Source: Pseudomonas putida
GTDB taxonomy: Bacteria; Pseudomonadota; Gammaproteobacteria; Pseudomonadales; Pseudomonadaceae
Length of the DNA: 64,000 bases
Direction of reading: 5' to 3'
NCBI RefSeq assembly: GCF_030159595.1
Contig: NZ_BSKJ01000010.1
Span: 158,500-222,499, forward strand
Shown here: positions 1 through 7,541 of the stretch, piece by piece
How the letters are laid out: every line of letters begins with the position of its first letter
How positions within the stretch are numbered: position 1 is the stretch's first letter
The notes under the pieces: generated by a model
What the model was told of the DNA's origin: nothing
Seen by the model: only the letters and a program-made list of their open reading frames with translations
Databases searched by the model: none
Position numbers and translations under genes: made by a program

Positions 1-2141
1 GACGCTTCACGCACGTTGGTCAACACCTTGCTTTTGCCGGCATTGGCCAGCAGCGTGTCACGAGCGGCCATCAGCTCGGCGTGCCCCATGCCGCCACGGT
101 CCTGCAGGCGGAACTCGAAACCGGTGGACTCGCCCAGACCGTCGATGGGCGGCGGCAATACGGCGTAGGCCACGGCATCTTTGAGTTGGGTGAAAGCCAT
201 GGTTGCGCGGTCGGCAATCGATTGGGCGCTGTCGTCAGCGCCGCGTTCGGACCAGTCCTTGAGCGTGGTAAAGGCCAGCGCTGCGTTCTGCCCGCTACCC
301 GAAAAGCTGAAGCCCAGGATCAGTGTGGTGTTGCCTACGCCCGGTTCCTCGACGTTGTGCGCTTCGATCTGCGCGGCCACCTGTTCGGTGCGCATGCGGC
401 TGGCGCCGGGTGGCAGCTGGATGTCGGTGATGGTATAGCCCTGGTCTTCGGTGGGCAGGAAGGCCGTGGGCAACTGGCTGAAGCCATAGCCCAGCACCGC
501 CAGCAACACGGCGTACACCAGCAGGTAGCGGCCACTGCGTTTGAGCGCACGCACTACCCAGCGCTGGTAGCCGTTGCTCATGCTTTCGAAGCGGCGGTTG
601 AACCAGCCGAAGAAGCCTTTGCGTTCATGGTGCTCGCCCTTGGCTACGCGTTTGAGCAGGGTGGCGCACAGCGCCGGGGTAAGGCTGAGGGCCAGGAATG
701 CCGAGAACAGGATAGATACCGCCATCGACACCGAGAACTGCTGGTAGATCACCCCGACCGAGCCTTGCATGAAGGCCATGGGCAGGAACACCGCCACCAG
801 CACCAGGGTAATGCCGATGATCGCGCCGCTGATCTGGCCCATGGCCTTGCGCGTGGCTTCTTTGGGCGACAGGCCTTCTTCAGCCATGATGCGCTCGACG
901 TTTTCCACCACCACGATGGCATCGTCGACCAGAATGCCGATGGCCAGCACCATGCCGAACAGGGTCAGTACGTTGATCGAGAAGCCCATGGCCAGCATGA
1001 CCGCGAAGGTGCCCATCAGCGCCACCGGCACCACCAGGGTGGGGATCAGGGTGTAGCGCAGGTTCTGCAGGAACAGGAACATCACCGCAAACACCAGCAA
1101 CATGGCTTCGAACAGGGTGTTGATGACCTGCTCGATCGACACCTTGACGAACGGCGAGGTGTCGTAGGGGATGTCGTACTTGACGCCTTCGGGGAAGTAG
1201 CGCGCCAGGTCCTGCATTTTCGCCCGCACCAGGGTGGCGGTTTCCATGGCGTTGGCCCCCGGCGACAGCTGCACGCTGAATGCAGTGGCCGGCTTGCCGT
1301 TCAGACGAGTGCCGTACTGGTACTCCTGGGCACCGATCTCGACCCGGGCGACGTCACCGATGGTGACCGTGGAACCATCCGGATTGGCGCGCAGGACAAT
1401 AGCGGCGAACTCTTCGGGGGTGCTCAGTTGCCCCTTGACCACCACGTTGGCGGTGATTTCCTGAGTGCCACGGCTGGGCAGGTCGCCAATGCTGCCGGGC
1501 GCGACCTGGGCGTTCTGCGCCGCGATGGCCTCCGCCACATCATTGGGCGTGAGGTTGAAGCCGATCAGCTTGCGCGGGTCGATCCAGATACGCATGGCGC
1601 GTTCCGAACCGTACAGCTGGGCTTTACCGACGCCCTTGAGACGGCGGATTTCGTCCATCACATTGCGCGCCAGAATGTCTGACAGCGCGGTTTCGTCGAA
1701 CTTGCCATCTTCTGAGGTGAGGGTGGCCAGCAGCAGGAAGCCGGTGGACACCTTTTCCACTTGCAGGCCCTGCTGGGTGACCGGGCGCGGCAGGCGTGAC
1801 TCGACCACTTTAAGGCGGTTCTGCACGTCGACCTGGGCCAGGTCTGGATTCGTGCCCGGGGCGAAGGTGGCGGTGATGGTGGCGCTGCCCAGGCTGCTCT
1901 GCGACTCGAAGTACAGCAGGTTGTCGGCGCCGTTGAGCTCCTGCTCGATCAGGCTGACCACGCTTTCGTCCATGGTCGCGGCGGAGGCGCCTGGGTACAC
2001 GGCGTAAATTTCCACCTGCGGCGGGGCCACGTTCGGGTACTGGGCCACCGGCAGCTGCGGGATGGCCAGCGCGCCCGCCAGCAGAATGAACAGCGCGACT
2101 ACCCAGGCGAACACCGGGCGGTCGATGAAGAATTGCGGCAT
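1..2141 (-). CDS. RND multidrug efflux inner-membrane transporter (AcrB/MexB type), 3' end outside window
   Basis: This encodes the proton-driven inner-membrane pump of a tripartite drug efflux complex. The start MPQFFIDRPVFAWVVALF is typical of the HAE1 group, and about 713 residues are visible before the window edge, compared with about 1050 in the family. Visible are the first transmembrane helix, the porter domain, the helix 4 motif GILVDDAIVVVENVER with its two membrane aspartates (proton relay), and the second periplasmic domain. The ATG at 2141 lies 11 bases after the stop of the adaptor gene, so the two form one leftward operon. No outer-membrane factor is visible; it may lie further left or be shared. 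It diverges from an RstAB-like system that could control it. The family call is secure; the substrate is unknown. Confidence 0.95.
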   Translation of the reverse strand, partial: MPQFFIDRPVFAWVVALFILLAGALAIPQLPVAQYPNVAPPQVEIYAVYPGASAATMDESVVSLIEQELNGADNLLYFESQSSLGSATITATFAPGTNPDLAQVDVQNRLKVVESRLPRPVTQQGLQVEKVSTGFLLLATLTSEDGKFDETALSDILARNVMDEIRRLKGVGKAQLYGSERAMRIWIDPRKLIGFNLTPNDVAEAIAAQNAQVAPGSIGDLPSRGTQEITANVVVKGQLSTPEEFAAIVLRANPDGSTVTIGDVARVEIGAQEYQYGTRLNGKPATAFSVQLSPGANAMETATLVRAKMQDLARYFPEGVKYDIPYDTSPFVKVSIEQVINTLFEAMLLVFAVMFLFLQNLRYTLIPTLVVPVALMGTFAVMLAMGFSINVLTLFGMVLAIGILVDDAIVVVENVERIMAEEGLSPKEATRKAMGQISGAIIGITLVLVAVFLPMAFMQGSVGVIYQQFSVSMAVSILFSAFLALSLTPALCATLLKRVAKGEHHERKGFFGWFNRRFESMSNGYQRWVVRALKRSGRYLLVYAVLLAVLGYGFSQLPTAFLPTEDQGYTITDIQLPPGASRMRTEQVAAQIEAHNVEEPGVGNTTLILGFSFSGSGQNAALAFTTLKDWSERGADDSAQSIADRATMAFTQLKDAVAYAVLPPPIDGLGESTGFEFRLQDRGGMGHAELMAARDTLLANAGKSKVLTNVREA

Positions 2142-2152
2142 GGATCAGGCCC

Positions 2153-3328
2153 TCACTGGCCGGTGTGCTGTGCAATGGGCGCTGCGCCCGATGCGTTGTC
2201 GACCTGCACCTGGTCACCGGCCTTGACGTGTTGCAGGCCTTCGACCACCACCTGCTCGCCTGGCGCCAGGCCTTCGCTGACGACCCAGCGATCCCCCTGG
2301 GCGCTGCCCAGTACCACCTGGCGGTCGCTGACTCGGGCCTGCGCGTCGACCACCAGCACCTTGGGCACGCCGGCACTGTCGCGCAGGATGGCCCGCTGCG
2401 GCACGCTCAGGCCTTTGGGCTGTACGGCCTGCTCCAGGCGCACACGTACATAACTGCCGGGCAGCAGGTCGAGGTCCGGGTTGGGGAATTCGCTGCGCAG
2501 GGTGATCTGGTTGGTGCTAGGGTCGACGCTGATGTCGGAGAACAGCAGCTTGCCTGGCAGCGGGTAGGCACTGCCATCGTCCTGGATCAGGGTGGCGCGG
2601 GCCTGGCCGTCGCCTGCCTGTTGCAGCTCGCCTGCGCGCAGGGCACGGCGCAAGGCGTTGAGCTCGCGGGTGGACTGGGTAACGTCGGCATGGATCGGGT
2701 CCAGCTGCTGGATGGTTGCCAGCGGGGTGCTTTCGTTCTGCCCGACCAGTGCGCCTTCGGTGACCTGGGCACGGCCGATACGGCCGGAAATCGGCGCGGT
2801 GACGGTGGCATAGCCGAGGTTCAGGCGAGCGCGCTCCAAGGCGGCCTTGGCAGCGGCTACGTCGGCGTCGGCCTGCAGGAAGCTGGCCTTGGCATTGTCG
2901 TATTCCTGACGGCTGACGGCTTTGTCGTCGACCAGCTCGCGGTAGCGATGCTCCTGCAACCGCGCCTGGTACAGGGTGGCCTCGGCCTTCGCCAGGGTGG
3001 CGCGGGCGCTGTCGTGGTCGGCCTTGAATGGCGCCGGGTCGATCAGGAACAGCACATCGCCTTGCTTGACGTCGCTGCCTTCGCGGTAGACGCGCTTGAG
3101 CACGACGCCCGCGACCCGCGCGCGCACTTCGGCGGTGCGCGGGGCGAGAATACGGCCGCTGAGTTCGCTGCTGATGGCCAGCGGCTGCAGTTGCAAGGTT
3201 TCCACCCGCACTTGCGGGGTGGGGGCCTGTTCGTCTTGCTCGGCGCTATCGCCGCAGCCGGCCAGGGACACGCTTAGAAACGCCAGAAGCGCCAGTGGAC
3301 GCAGGCGAGGGGGGAGGGTAGTAGGCAT
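2153..3328 (-). CDS. RND efflux periplasmic adaptor (membrane fusion protein) lipoprotein
   Basis: This 391-residue AcrA/TtgA-type adaptor links the inner-membrane RND pump to an outer-membrane channel. It begins with a lipoprotein signal (lipobox LAGC, about residue 25), followed by a lipoyl/barrel-sandwich domain (RVAGVVLKRVYREGSDVKQG), an alpha-helical hairpin around residues 100-170 (repeated RAxLAxAxA) and beta-barrel segments. It is the first gene of the leftward pump operon, with the transporter following after 11 bases. The 160-bp divergent region shared with the response regulator gene holds a 10-bp-spaced GTGTGAA direct repeat, which may control both directions (inference). Confidence 0.93.
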   Translation of the reverse strand: MPTTLPPRLRPLALLAFLSVSLAGCGDSAEQDEQAPTPQVRVETLQLQPLAISSELSGRILAPRTAEVRARVAGVVLKRVYREGSDVKQGDVLFLIDPAPFKADHDSARATLAKAEATLYQARLQEHRYRELVDDKAVSRQEYDNAKASFLQADADVAAAKAALERARLNLGYATVTAPISGRIGRAQVTEGALVGQNESTPLATIQQLDPIHADVTQSTRELNALRRALRAGELQQAGDGQARATLIQDDGSAYPLPGKLLFSDISVDPSTNQITLRSEFPNPDLDLLPGSYVRVRLEQAVQPKGLSVPQRAILRDSAGVPKVLVVDAQARVSDRQVVLGSAQGDRWVVSEGLAPGEQVVVEGLQHVKAGDQVQVDNASGAAPIAQHTGQ

Positions 3329-3403
3329 GCGGATCTTCCGATGATGACCGGGTATATGCTAAGGCAGGTGTGGCTTGGGCGGCTGTTAATACCTGTAGGG
3401 CGA

Positions 3404-3453
3404 GTGTGAAAAAGTGTGAAGATCAAGCCTCTGGAGCGGTAGGGTTCTATATT
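3404..3453 (+). promoter_or_regulatory. Direct repeat GTGTGAA-N3-GTGTGAA with downstream TATATT -10 box
   Basis: In the divergent region between the adaptor and the response regulator gene, GTGTGAA occurs at 3404-3410 and again at 3414-3420, exactly one helical turn apart. This is the usual arrangement for OmpR/PhoB-family regulators. A TATATT -10 candidate lies at 3448-3453. Binding by the neighbouring RstA-like regulator (autoregulation, pump control) is an inference. Confidence 0.45.
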
Positions 3454-3487
3454 CTGCGTGTACCTGTACCCATATCGCCTAGCACCT

Positions 3488-4189
3488 ATGCCGAATATTT
3501 TTCTGGTCGAAGATGACAGCGCGCTGTCCGAACTGATCGCCAGCTACCTGCAACGCAACGACTTTCATGTCCAGGTGATCGCCCGGGGCGACCATGTGCT
3601 GGACGAATATCGCCGGCAAAAGCCTGACTTGGTCATCCTCGACCTGATGCTGCCGGGCATCGATGGCCTGCAGTTGTGCCGCCTGCTGCGCCAGGAGTCG
3701 CAGAGCCTGCCCATCCTGATGCTGACTGCGCGTGATGACAGCCATGACCAGGTACTGGGCCTGGAAATGGGGGCCGATGATTATGTGACCAAACCCTGTG
3801 AACCACGCGTGCTGCTGGCCCGGGTGCGTACGCTGCTGCGTCGTAGCAGCATCAACGAGCCGCGCCTGGACAATGACCTGATCCTGATCGGGGGGCTGCG
3901 CATCGACCTGGCCGAGCGCACGGTCAGCTGGCGCGGTGAAGAAGTGGAGCTGTCCAGCGGCGAGTACAACCTGCTGGTGGTGCTGGCACGCAATGCTGGC
4001 GAAGTGCTGAACCGCGACCGCATCCTGCAGCAACTGCGGGGCATCGAGTTCAACGGCACTGACCGCTCGGTGGACGTGGCCATCTCCAAGTTGCGGCGCA
4101 AATTCGACGATAATGCCGGCGAAGCGCGCAAGATCAAGACCGTGTGGGGCAAGGGTTATCTGTTCAGCCGCGTCGAGTGGGAGTGCTGA
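3488..4189 (+). CDS. OmpR-family response regulator (RstA-like)
   Basis: DNA-binding response regulator of about 233 residues. The N-terminal receiver shows EDD near residue 8, the phospho-acceptor Asp in LVILDLMLPGIDG, the Thr in MLTARDD and the Lys in DDYVTKP. The C-terminal winged helix (Trans_reg_C) ends with the typical VWGKGYLFS. I chose the ATG at 3488 (MPNIFLVEDD) because the receiver fold begins there; an upstream GTG at 3458 would add ten unrelated residues. The histidine kinase follows after 6 bases. Its arrangement, divergent from an RND efflux operon, suggests it controls that pump in response to an envelope signal. Confidence 0.9.
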   Translation: MPNIFLVEDDSALSELIASYLQRNDFHVQVIARGDHVLDEYRRQKPDLVILDLMLPGIDGLQLCRLLRQESQSLPILMLTARDDSHDQVLGLEMGADDYVTKPCEPRVLLARVRTLLRRSSINEPRLDNDLILIGGLRIDLAERTVSWRGEEVELSSGEYNLLVVLARNAGEVLNRDRILQQLRGIEFNGTDRSVDVAISKLRRKFDDNAGEARKIKTVWGKGYLFSRVEWEC

Positions 4190-4195
4190 TCGGCC

Positions 4196-5494
4196 ATGCT
4201 GAAGATCTTGGTGCGGCTGTACCTGGTGATCATCGTCGCCTACGCCGGGGCCTTGCTGTTCATCCCTGACACCATCGTCGGGCTGTTCCGCGACCGCTTC
4301 ATGGCCTACAACCTTGACCAGGCCAAGGGCGTGCAGTCGTTGATCGTGCGCCAGTTCCGCCAGGCCCCCCGCGAGCGATGGCCGGCGGTGGAACAGGAAC
4401 TGGCCCGTGATTTCGCGCCCCTGGAACTGCAGTTGCTGCGCATGGACCAGGCCGGCTTGAGCAAGGAAGAGCAGGCGCGCCTGGCGCATGGCCTTTACGC
4501 CGTGCGCATTGCCGAGTGGGGCTATTACGAGACGGTGCTCGCCCCGCTGGACAAACAGTGGCTGGTTCGCCTGCACTCACCCCCAGACCCGCTGGACATC
4601 AACGTGTTGTCGTGGGGCGTGACCGTCCTGATTGGCGCGGCGATGCTAGGGTGCCTGCTGCTGTGGGTATGGCCGCACTGGCGCGACCTGGAGCGCCTGA
4701 AGGAAACCGCCCGGCGCCTGGGCCAGGGGCAGATGGCCGAGCGCACACACATTTCGCCGCACTCCAACATCGGCGAGCTGGCGGGGGTGTTCGACACCAT
4801 GGCCAGTGACCTGGAGCGCCACGTCAATCAGCAGCGCGAGTTGCTCAATGCGGTGTCGCACGAATTGCGCACACCCTTGACCCGGCTGGATTTCGGCCTG
4901 GTGCTGCTGTTCGACGAGGTGCCACCCGCCAGCCGCAAACGCCTGCTGGAACTGGTGGGGCATGTACGTGAGCTGGATGAGCTGGTGCTGGAGTTACTGT
5001 CTTATAGCCGTCTGTACAACGCCGACCAGGCCCGGGAGCGGGTCGAAGTGTCGTTGCTGGAGCTGGTTGACAGTGTACTCGGGGGTTTTGCCGAGGAACT
5101 CGATGGCCGGGGCATTCGCTGGGAAGTGCAAGCCGAGGGCAATCTGCCCCGGTTTGTGCTGGACCCACGGTTGACGGCGCGGGCGGTGCAGAATCTGGTG
5201 CGCAATGCCATGCGCTATTGCGATGAAAGCCTGTTGCTGCGCCTGCGGCTGGAGAACGATGGCGCCTGCCTGTTGACGGTGGAGGATGACGGGATTGGCA
5301 TACCGGTTGAGGAGCGCGAGCGGATTTTCCAACCGTTTTACCGCCTGGACCGCAGCCGCGACCGCAACACCGGCGGGTTTGGCTTGGGGTTGGCGATCAG
5401 CCGACGCGCGATCGAGGGGCAGGGCGGGACCTTGACGGTGGCACAGTCGGCGCTGGGTGGGGCGCAGTTCAGGATTCGGTTGCCAGCCGGTTAG
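4196..5494 (+). CDS. Membrane sensor histidine kinase (RstB-like), partner of the upstream regulator
   Basis: This 432-residue kinase has an N-terminal transmembrane helix (ILVRLYLVIIVAYAGALL), a periplasmic sensor of about 110 residues, a second helix near residues 140-160, a HAMP linker, a dimerisation domain with the phospho-accepting His in AVSHELRTPLTRLDF (about residue 222), and an ATPase domain with the N box (NLVRNAMRYC), DDGIGIP and GFGLGLAI. The length and layout fit RstB. It is co-transcribed with the regulator 6 bases upstream. Its 3' end would overlap the undisrupted 3' end of the convergent GGDEF gene by about 26 bases. Confidence 0.9.
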   Translation: MLKILVRLYLVIIVAYAGALLFIPDTIVGLFRDRFMAYNLDQAKGVQSLIVRQFRQAPRERWPAVEQELARDFAPLELQLLRMDQAGLSKEEQARLAHGLYAVRIAEWGYYETVLAPLDKQWLVRLHSPPDPLDINVLSWGVTVLIGAAMLGCLLLWVWPHWRDLERLKETARRLGQGQMAERTHISPHSNIGELAGVFDTMASDLERHVNQQRELLNAVSHELRTPLTRLDFGLVLLFDEVPPASRKRLLELVGHVRELDELVLELLSYSRLYNADQARERVEVSLLELVDSVLGGFAEELDGRGIRWEVQAEGNLPRFVLDPRLTARAVQNLVRNAMRYCDESLLLRLRLENDGACLLTVEDDGIGIPVEERERIFQPFYRLDRSRDRNTGGFGLGLAISRRAIEGQGGTLTVAQSALGGAQFRIRLPAG

Positions 5495-5543
5495 TCCACA
5501 GCACAAACCGGTCCTTGCCAGTGTGCTTGGCCTCATACAGCGC

Positions 5544-6560
5544 CTAGTCGGCCTTGATCAACGCCGTGGTCAACGTATCGCCTGCAACTACCCGTGCTAG
5601 GCCGATACTGATGGTCACCGGGTGTGCGCCTGCATCTTCACGCACTCTGCGTACCAACGCCTCCATCTGCTGTTCAGCACGTTGCTGGTCCAGCCCTTCA
5701 AGGAAGATGGCAAATTCCTCACCGCCCAATCGCGCAAACTCGGAATCGACCATGGCCGCCTTGATGTGCAGTGCCACCCGTTTGAGCACTTCATCACCCA
5801 TGTCGTGACCGAAACGGTCATTGACCTTCTTGAAGTTGTCTATATCAACCATCGCCAGGTATTGCCCGGGGCTTGCCAGTTTCAATTGTCGCTCTGCCTT
5901 GGCCATGAACGAGCGGCGGTTGGGGATTTCGGTCAGGGCGTCGACATAGGCCTGTTCGAGCAGCACCTTCGACAGGTAGAAGTTGTGCAGTTTGGCCTTG
6001 CGGATTTGCAGGTAGCTGTAGCTCACCAGGCCGCTGAGGAAAATGGCGTAGCTGATGAGCATGGCGCCTTCGAGGGCGTCCGGTTCAATGCGCGTGTGGT
6101 AGAAGGGGTTGAGCATCACCCAGGTGATGACCATGGCGCAGAAGAACGACCAGCGCCGCACTGGCTGCACCGACACGGCATACAGCACGGTGGAGACGCC
6201 GAGCACCAGCCACACCGGGCGCAGGGCCACCGGGATGCCTTCGATCACCAGGCGCATGCCCAAGGTGATGATGGCAATGAACAGCAGGTTGAGCACGTCG
6301 AAGTGATGGCTGCGGCGGGTGAAGCGCAGCACGATGGTCAGGCAGCCGAGCAGGGCAATGAACAGGTAGGACAGCCAGGTGAAGCCCTGGCCGCCGAGGA
6401 AGCTGACAATCAGGTCGAAGACCAGCCAGATCAGGATACTGATGCAGAACACCAGCAGGCAGAACGGGCGCATCGACTCGAATTCGTGCTGGCGGAATTC
6501 GGCGCGCAGGGCGGCGGGGGCGACCTGCTTGCGTACATGTGCTTCGATGGTCTTGAACAT
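5544..6560 (-). CDS. Membrane GGDEF diguanylate cyclase with premature stop (last 24 codons cut off)
   Basis: This is a predicted inner-membrane diguanylate cyclase (2 GTP to c-di-GMP). About five or six transmembrane helices occupy residues 30-185, followed by a GGDEF domain with DALTEIPNRRSF, MVDIDNFKKVND and the active-site loop RLGGEEFAIF (GGEEF at 279-283). There is no RxxD inhibitory site in front of it. The ATG at 6560 has a good AGGAG site. Translation stops at TAG 5546-5544 right after IKAD, but the same frame continues as ALYEAKHTGKDRF...ATES to a TGA at 5469-5471. Family members read ADQALYEAK here, so a CAG to TAG change has probably removed the last beta strand and helix of the fold. 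The gene is 338 instead of 363 residues; activity is uncertain. It lies downstream of, and in the same direction as, the nfr genes. Confidence 0.85.
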   Translation of the reverse strand: MFKTIEAHVRKQVAPAALRAEFRQHEFESMRPFCLLVFCISILIWLVFDLIVSFLGGQGFTWLSYLFIALLGCLTIVLRFTRRSHHFDVLNLLFIAIITLGMRLVIEGIPVALRPVWLVLGVSTVLYAVSVQPVRRWSFFCAMVITWVMLNPFYHTRIEPDALEGAMLISYAIFLSGLVSYSYLQIRKAKLHNFYLSKVLLEQAYVDALTEIPNRRSFMAKAERQLKLASPGQYLAMVDIDNFKKVNDRFGHDMGDEVLKRVALHIKAAMVDSEFARLGGEEFAIFLEGLDQQRAEQQMEALVRRVREDAGAHPVTISIGLARVVAGDTLTTALIKAD

Positions 6561-6588
6561 CGGTGGGCTCCTGAGACTACTGCTTGTC

Positions 6589-6695
6589 CAGGCCCGGCCC
6601 TTTCGCGGGTGAACCCGCTCCCACAGGTCCCCCACAGCGTTCGAATGCTGTGCGGTCCCTGTGGGTGCGGGTTTACCCGCGAAGAGGCCGGGCCT
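6589..6695. repeat. Pair of inverted REP palindromes (BIME-like)
   Basis: Two arms of about 37 bases face each other: GGCCCGGCCCTTTCGCGGGT..CCCACAGG at 6591-6627 and CCTGTGGGTGCGGGTTTACC..GGGCC at 6658-6694. This is the P. putida-type REP sequence. The pair lies between the ybcH-like gene and the GGDEF gene and can form a large hairpin, so it may attenuate transcription between them. Confidence 0.85.
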
Positions 6696-6701
6696 GGTGG
6701 C

Positions 6702-7541
6702 TCAATTCTGTGGCAAAACGTTCCGCGCCCAGGGCCGGTAGCGCAAGGCGAACACTGCCTCGGCATGGCACCCACTGCCCAGCTTCGGTTCGGCGGGCTC
6801 AGCCCTGAATGCCTGCCCTGGCCCGCTCACCTGGCGGAACGCCTCGCGCACCACGCCCACCCGGCACGGCAAAGCCTGTTCATAGCCTTGGCGCACCATC
6901 GCGGGCAAACGCCCGGTCCCGATGCCATCCTGCCACCAGACAGTCAAGCCCAACCCGGCCAGTTGCTCCAGCCACGCTGCATTGATGCTTGGCGACAGTT
7001 TGCCCACGCTGAACGCACTGATATGCAACGGTTTGTCCAGCTGGCGGTTGAAGGCCTGCAACTGGCTGAACAGCGCATCACGACGCCCAGCCTCGCGAAA
7101 GTGCTGGTCGTCCAGCTCCATGGGCAGGTACCAGCCGTCCACCGGCAACTGCCAGGCGTGGCGCAGTTGCTGGTACTGGCTGAGTGAGCGGCCCAGCTGC
7201 GCTTTCCAATAGCTGCTCAAGCCTTCGCCGTCCAGTTCGTCGAGGCGCTGGTAATAGGCCGGGTCCATGTACAACCCCAGCACCAACTGCAGGCCTTGGG
7301 CATGTGCGCTGCGCAGGCTGTTGGCCAGCCAGCCCTGAGCGCCGCCGAAGTCGCTGTCACCATAGGCGCTCCACTGGACAATCAGGGTTTTGCCCCCCTG
7401 GGCCACGGTGGCGTGCCACAGCTGTTGCCACTGGGCGGGGGTGATATCGGCGTCGCGGTTGAGCGGTTGATAGAAGAGGCGCTGATCCGCCGTAGCGGGC
7501 AGGCACAGGGCAAGCAGGCAGAGGGCGAGGATCGTACGCAT
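6702..7541 (-). CDS. Secreted DUF4434-type protein (YbcH-like) of the nfr operon
   Basis: This is a 279-residue protein with a signal peptide (MRTILALCLLALCLPATA). The mature part begins QRLFYQPLNRDADITPAQW and shows TIM-barrel / glycoside-hydrolase-like stretches such as LVLGLYMDPAYY, DGWYLPMELDD and LGLTVWWQDGIG. I assign it to the DUF4434 family, of which E. coli ybcH, next to nfrA, is a member. Its start overlaps the nfrA stop by ATGA, so it is translationally coupled to it. A periplasmic glycan-processing role within the NfrAB export system is plausible but unproven. The family call rests on context and recalled similarity. Confidence 0.75.
   Translation of the reverse strand: MRTILALCLLALCLPATADQRLFYQPLNRDADITPAQWQQLWHATVAQGGKTLIVQWSAYGDSDFGGAQGWLANSLRSAHAQGLQLVLGLYMDPAYYQRLDELDGEGLSSYWKAQLGRSLSQYQQLRHAWQLPVDGWYLPMELDDQHFREAGRRDALFSQLQAFNRQLDKPLHISAFSVGKLSPSINAAWLEQLAGLGLTVWWQDGIGTGRLPAMVRQGYEQALPCRVGVVREAFRQVSGPGQAFRAEPAEPKLGSGCHAEAVFALRYRPWARNVLPQN

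Noticed and set aside
81..1682. 533-codon + strand ORF at the left edge
   Set aside because: It is antisense to the RND transporter and rich in His/Gln/Arg without any domain; a typical shadow.
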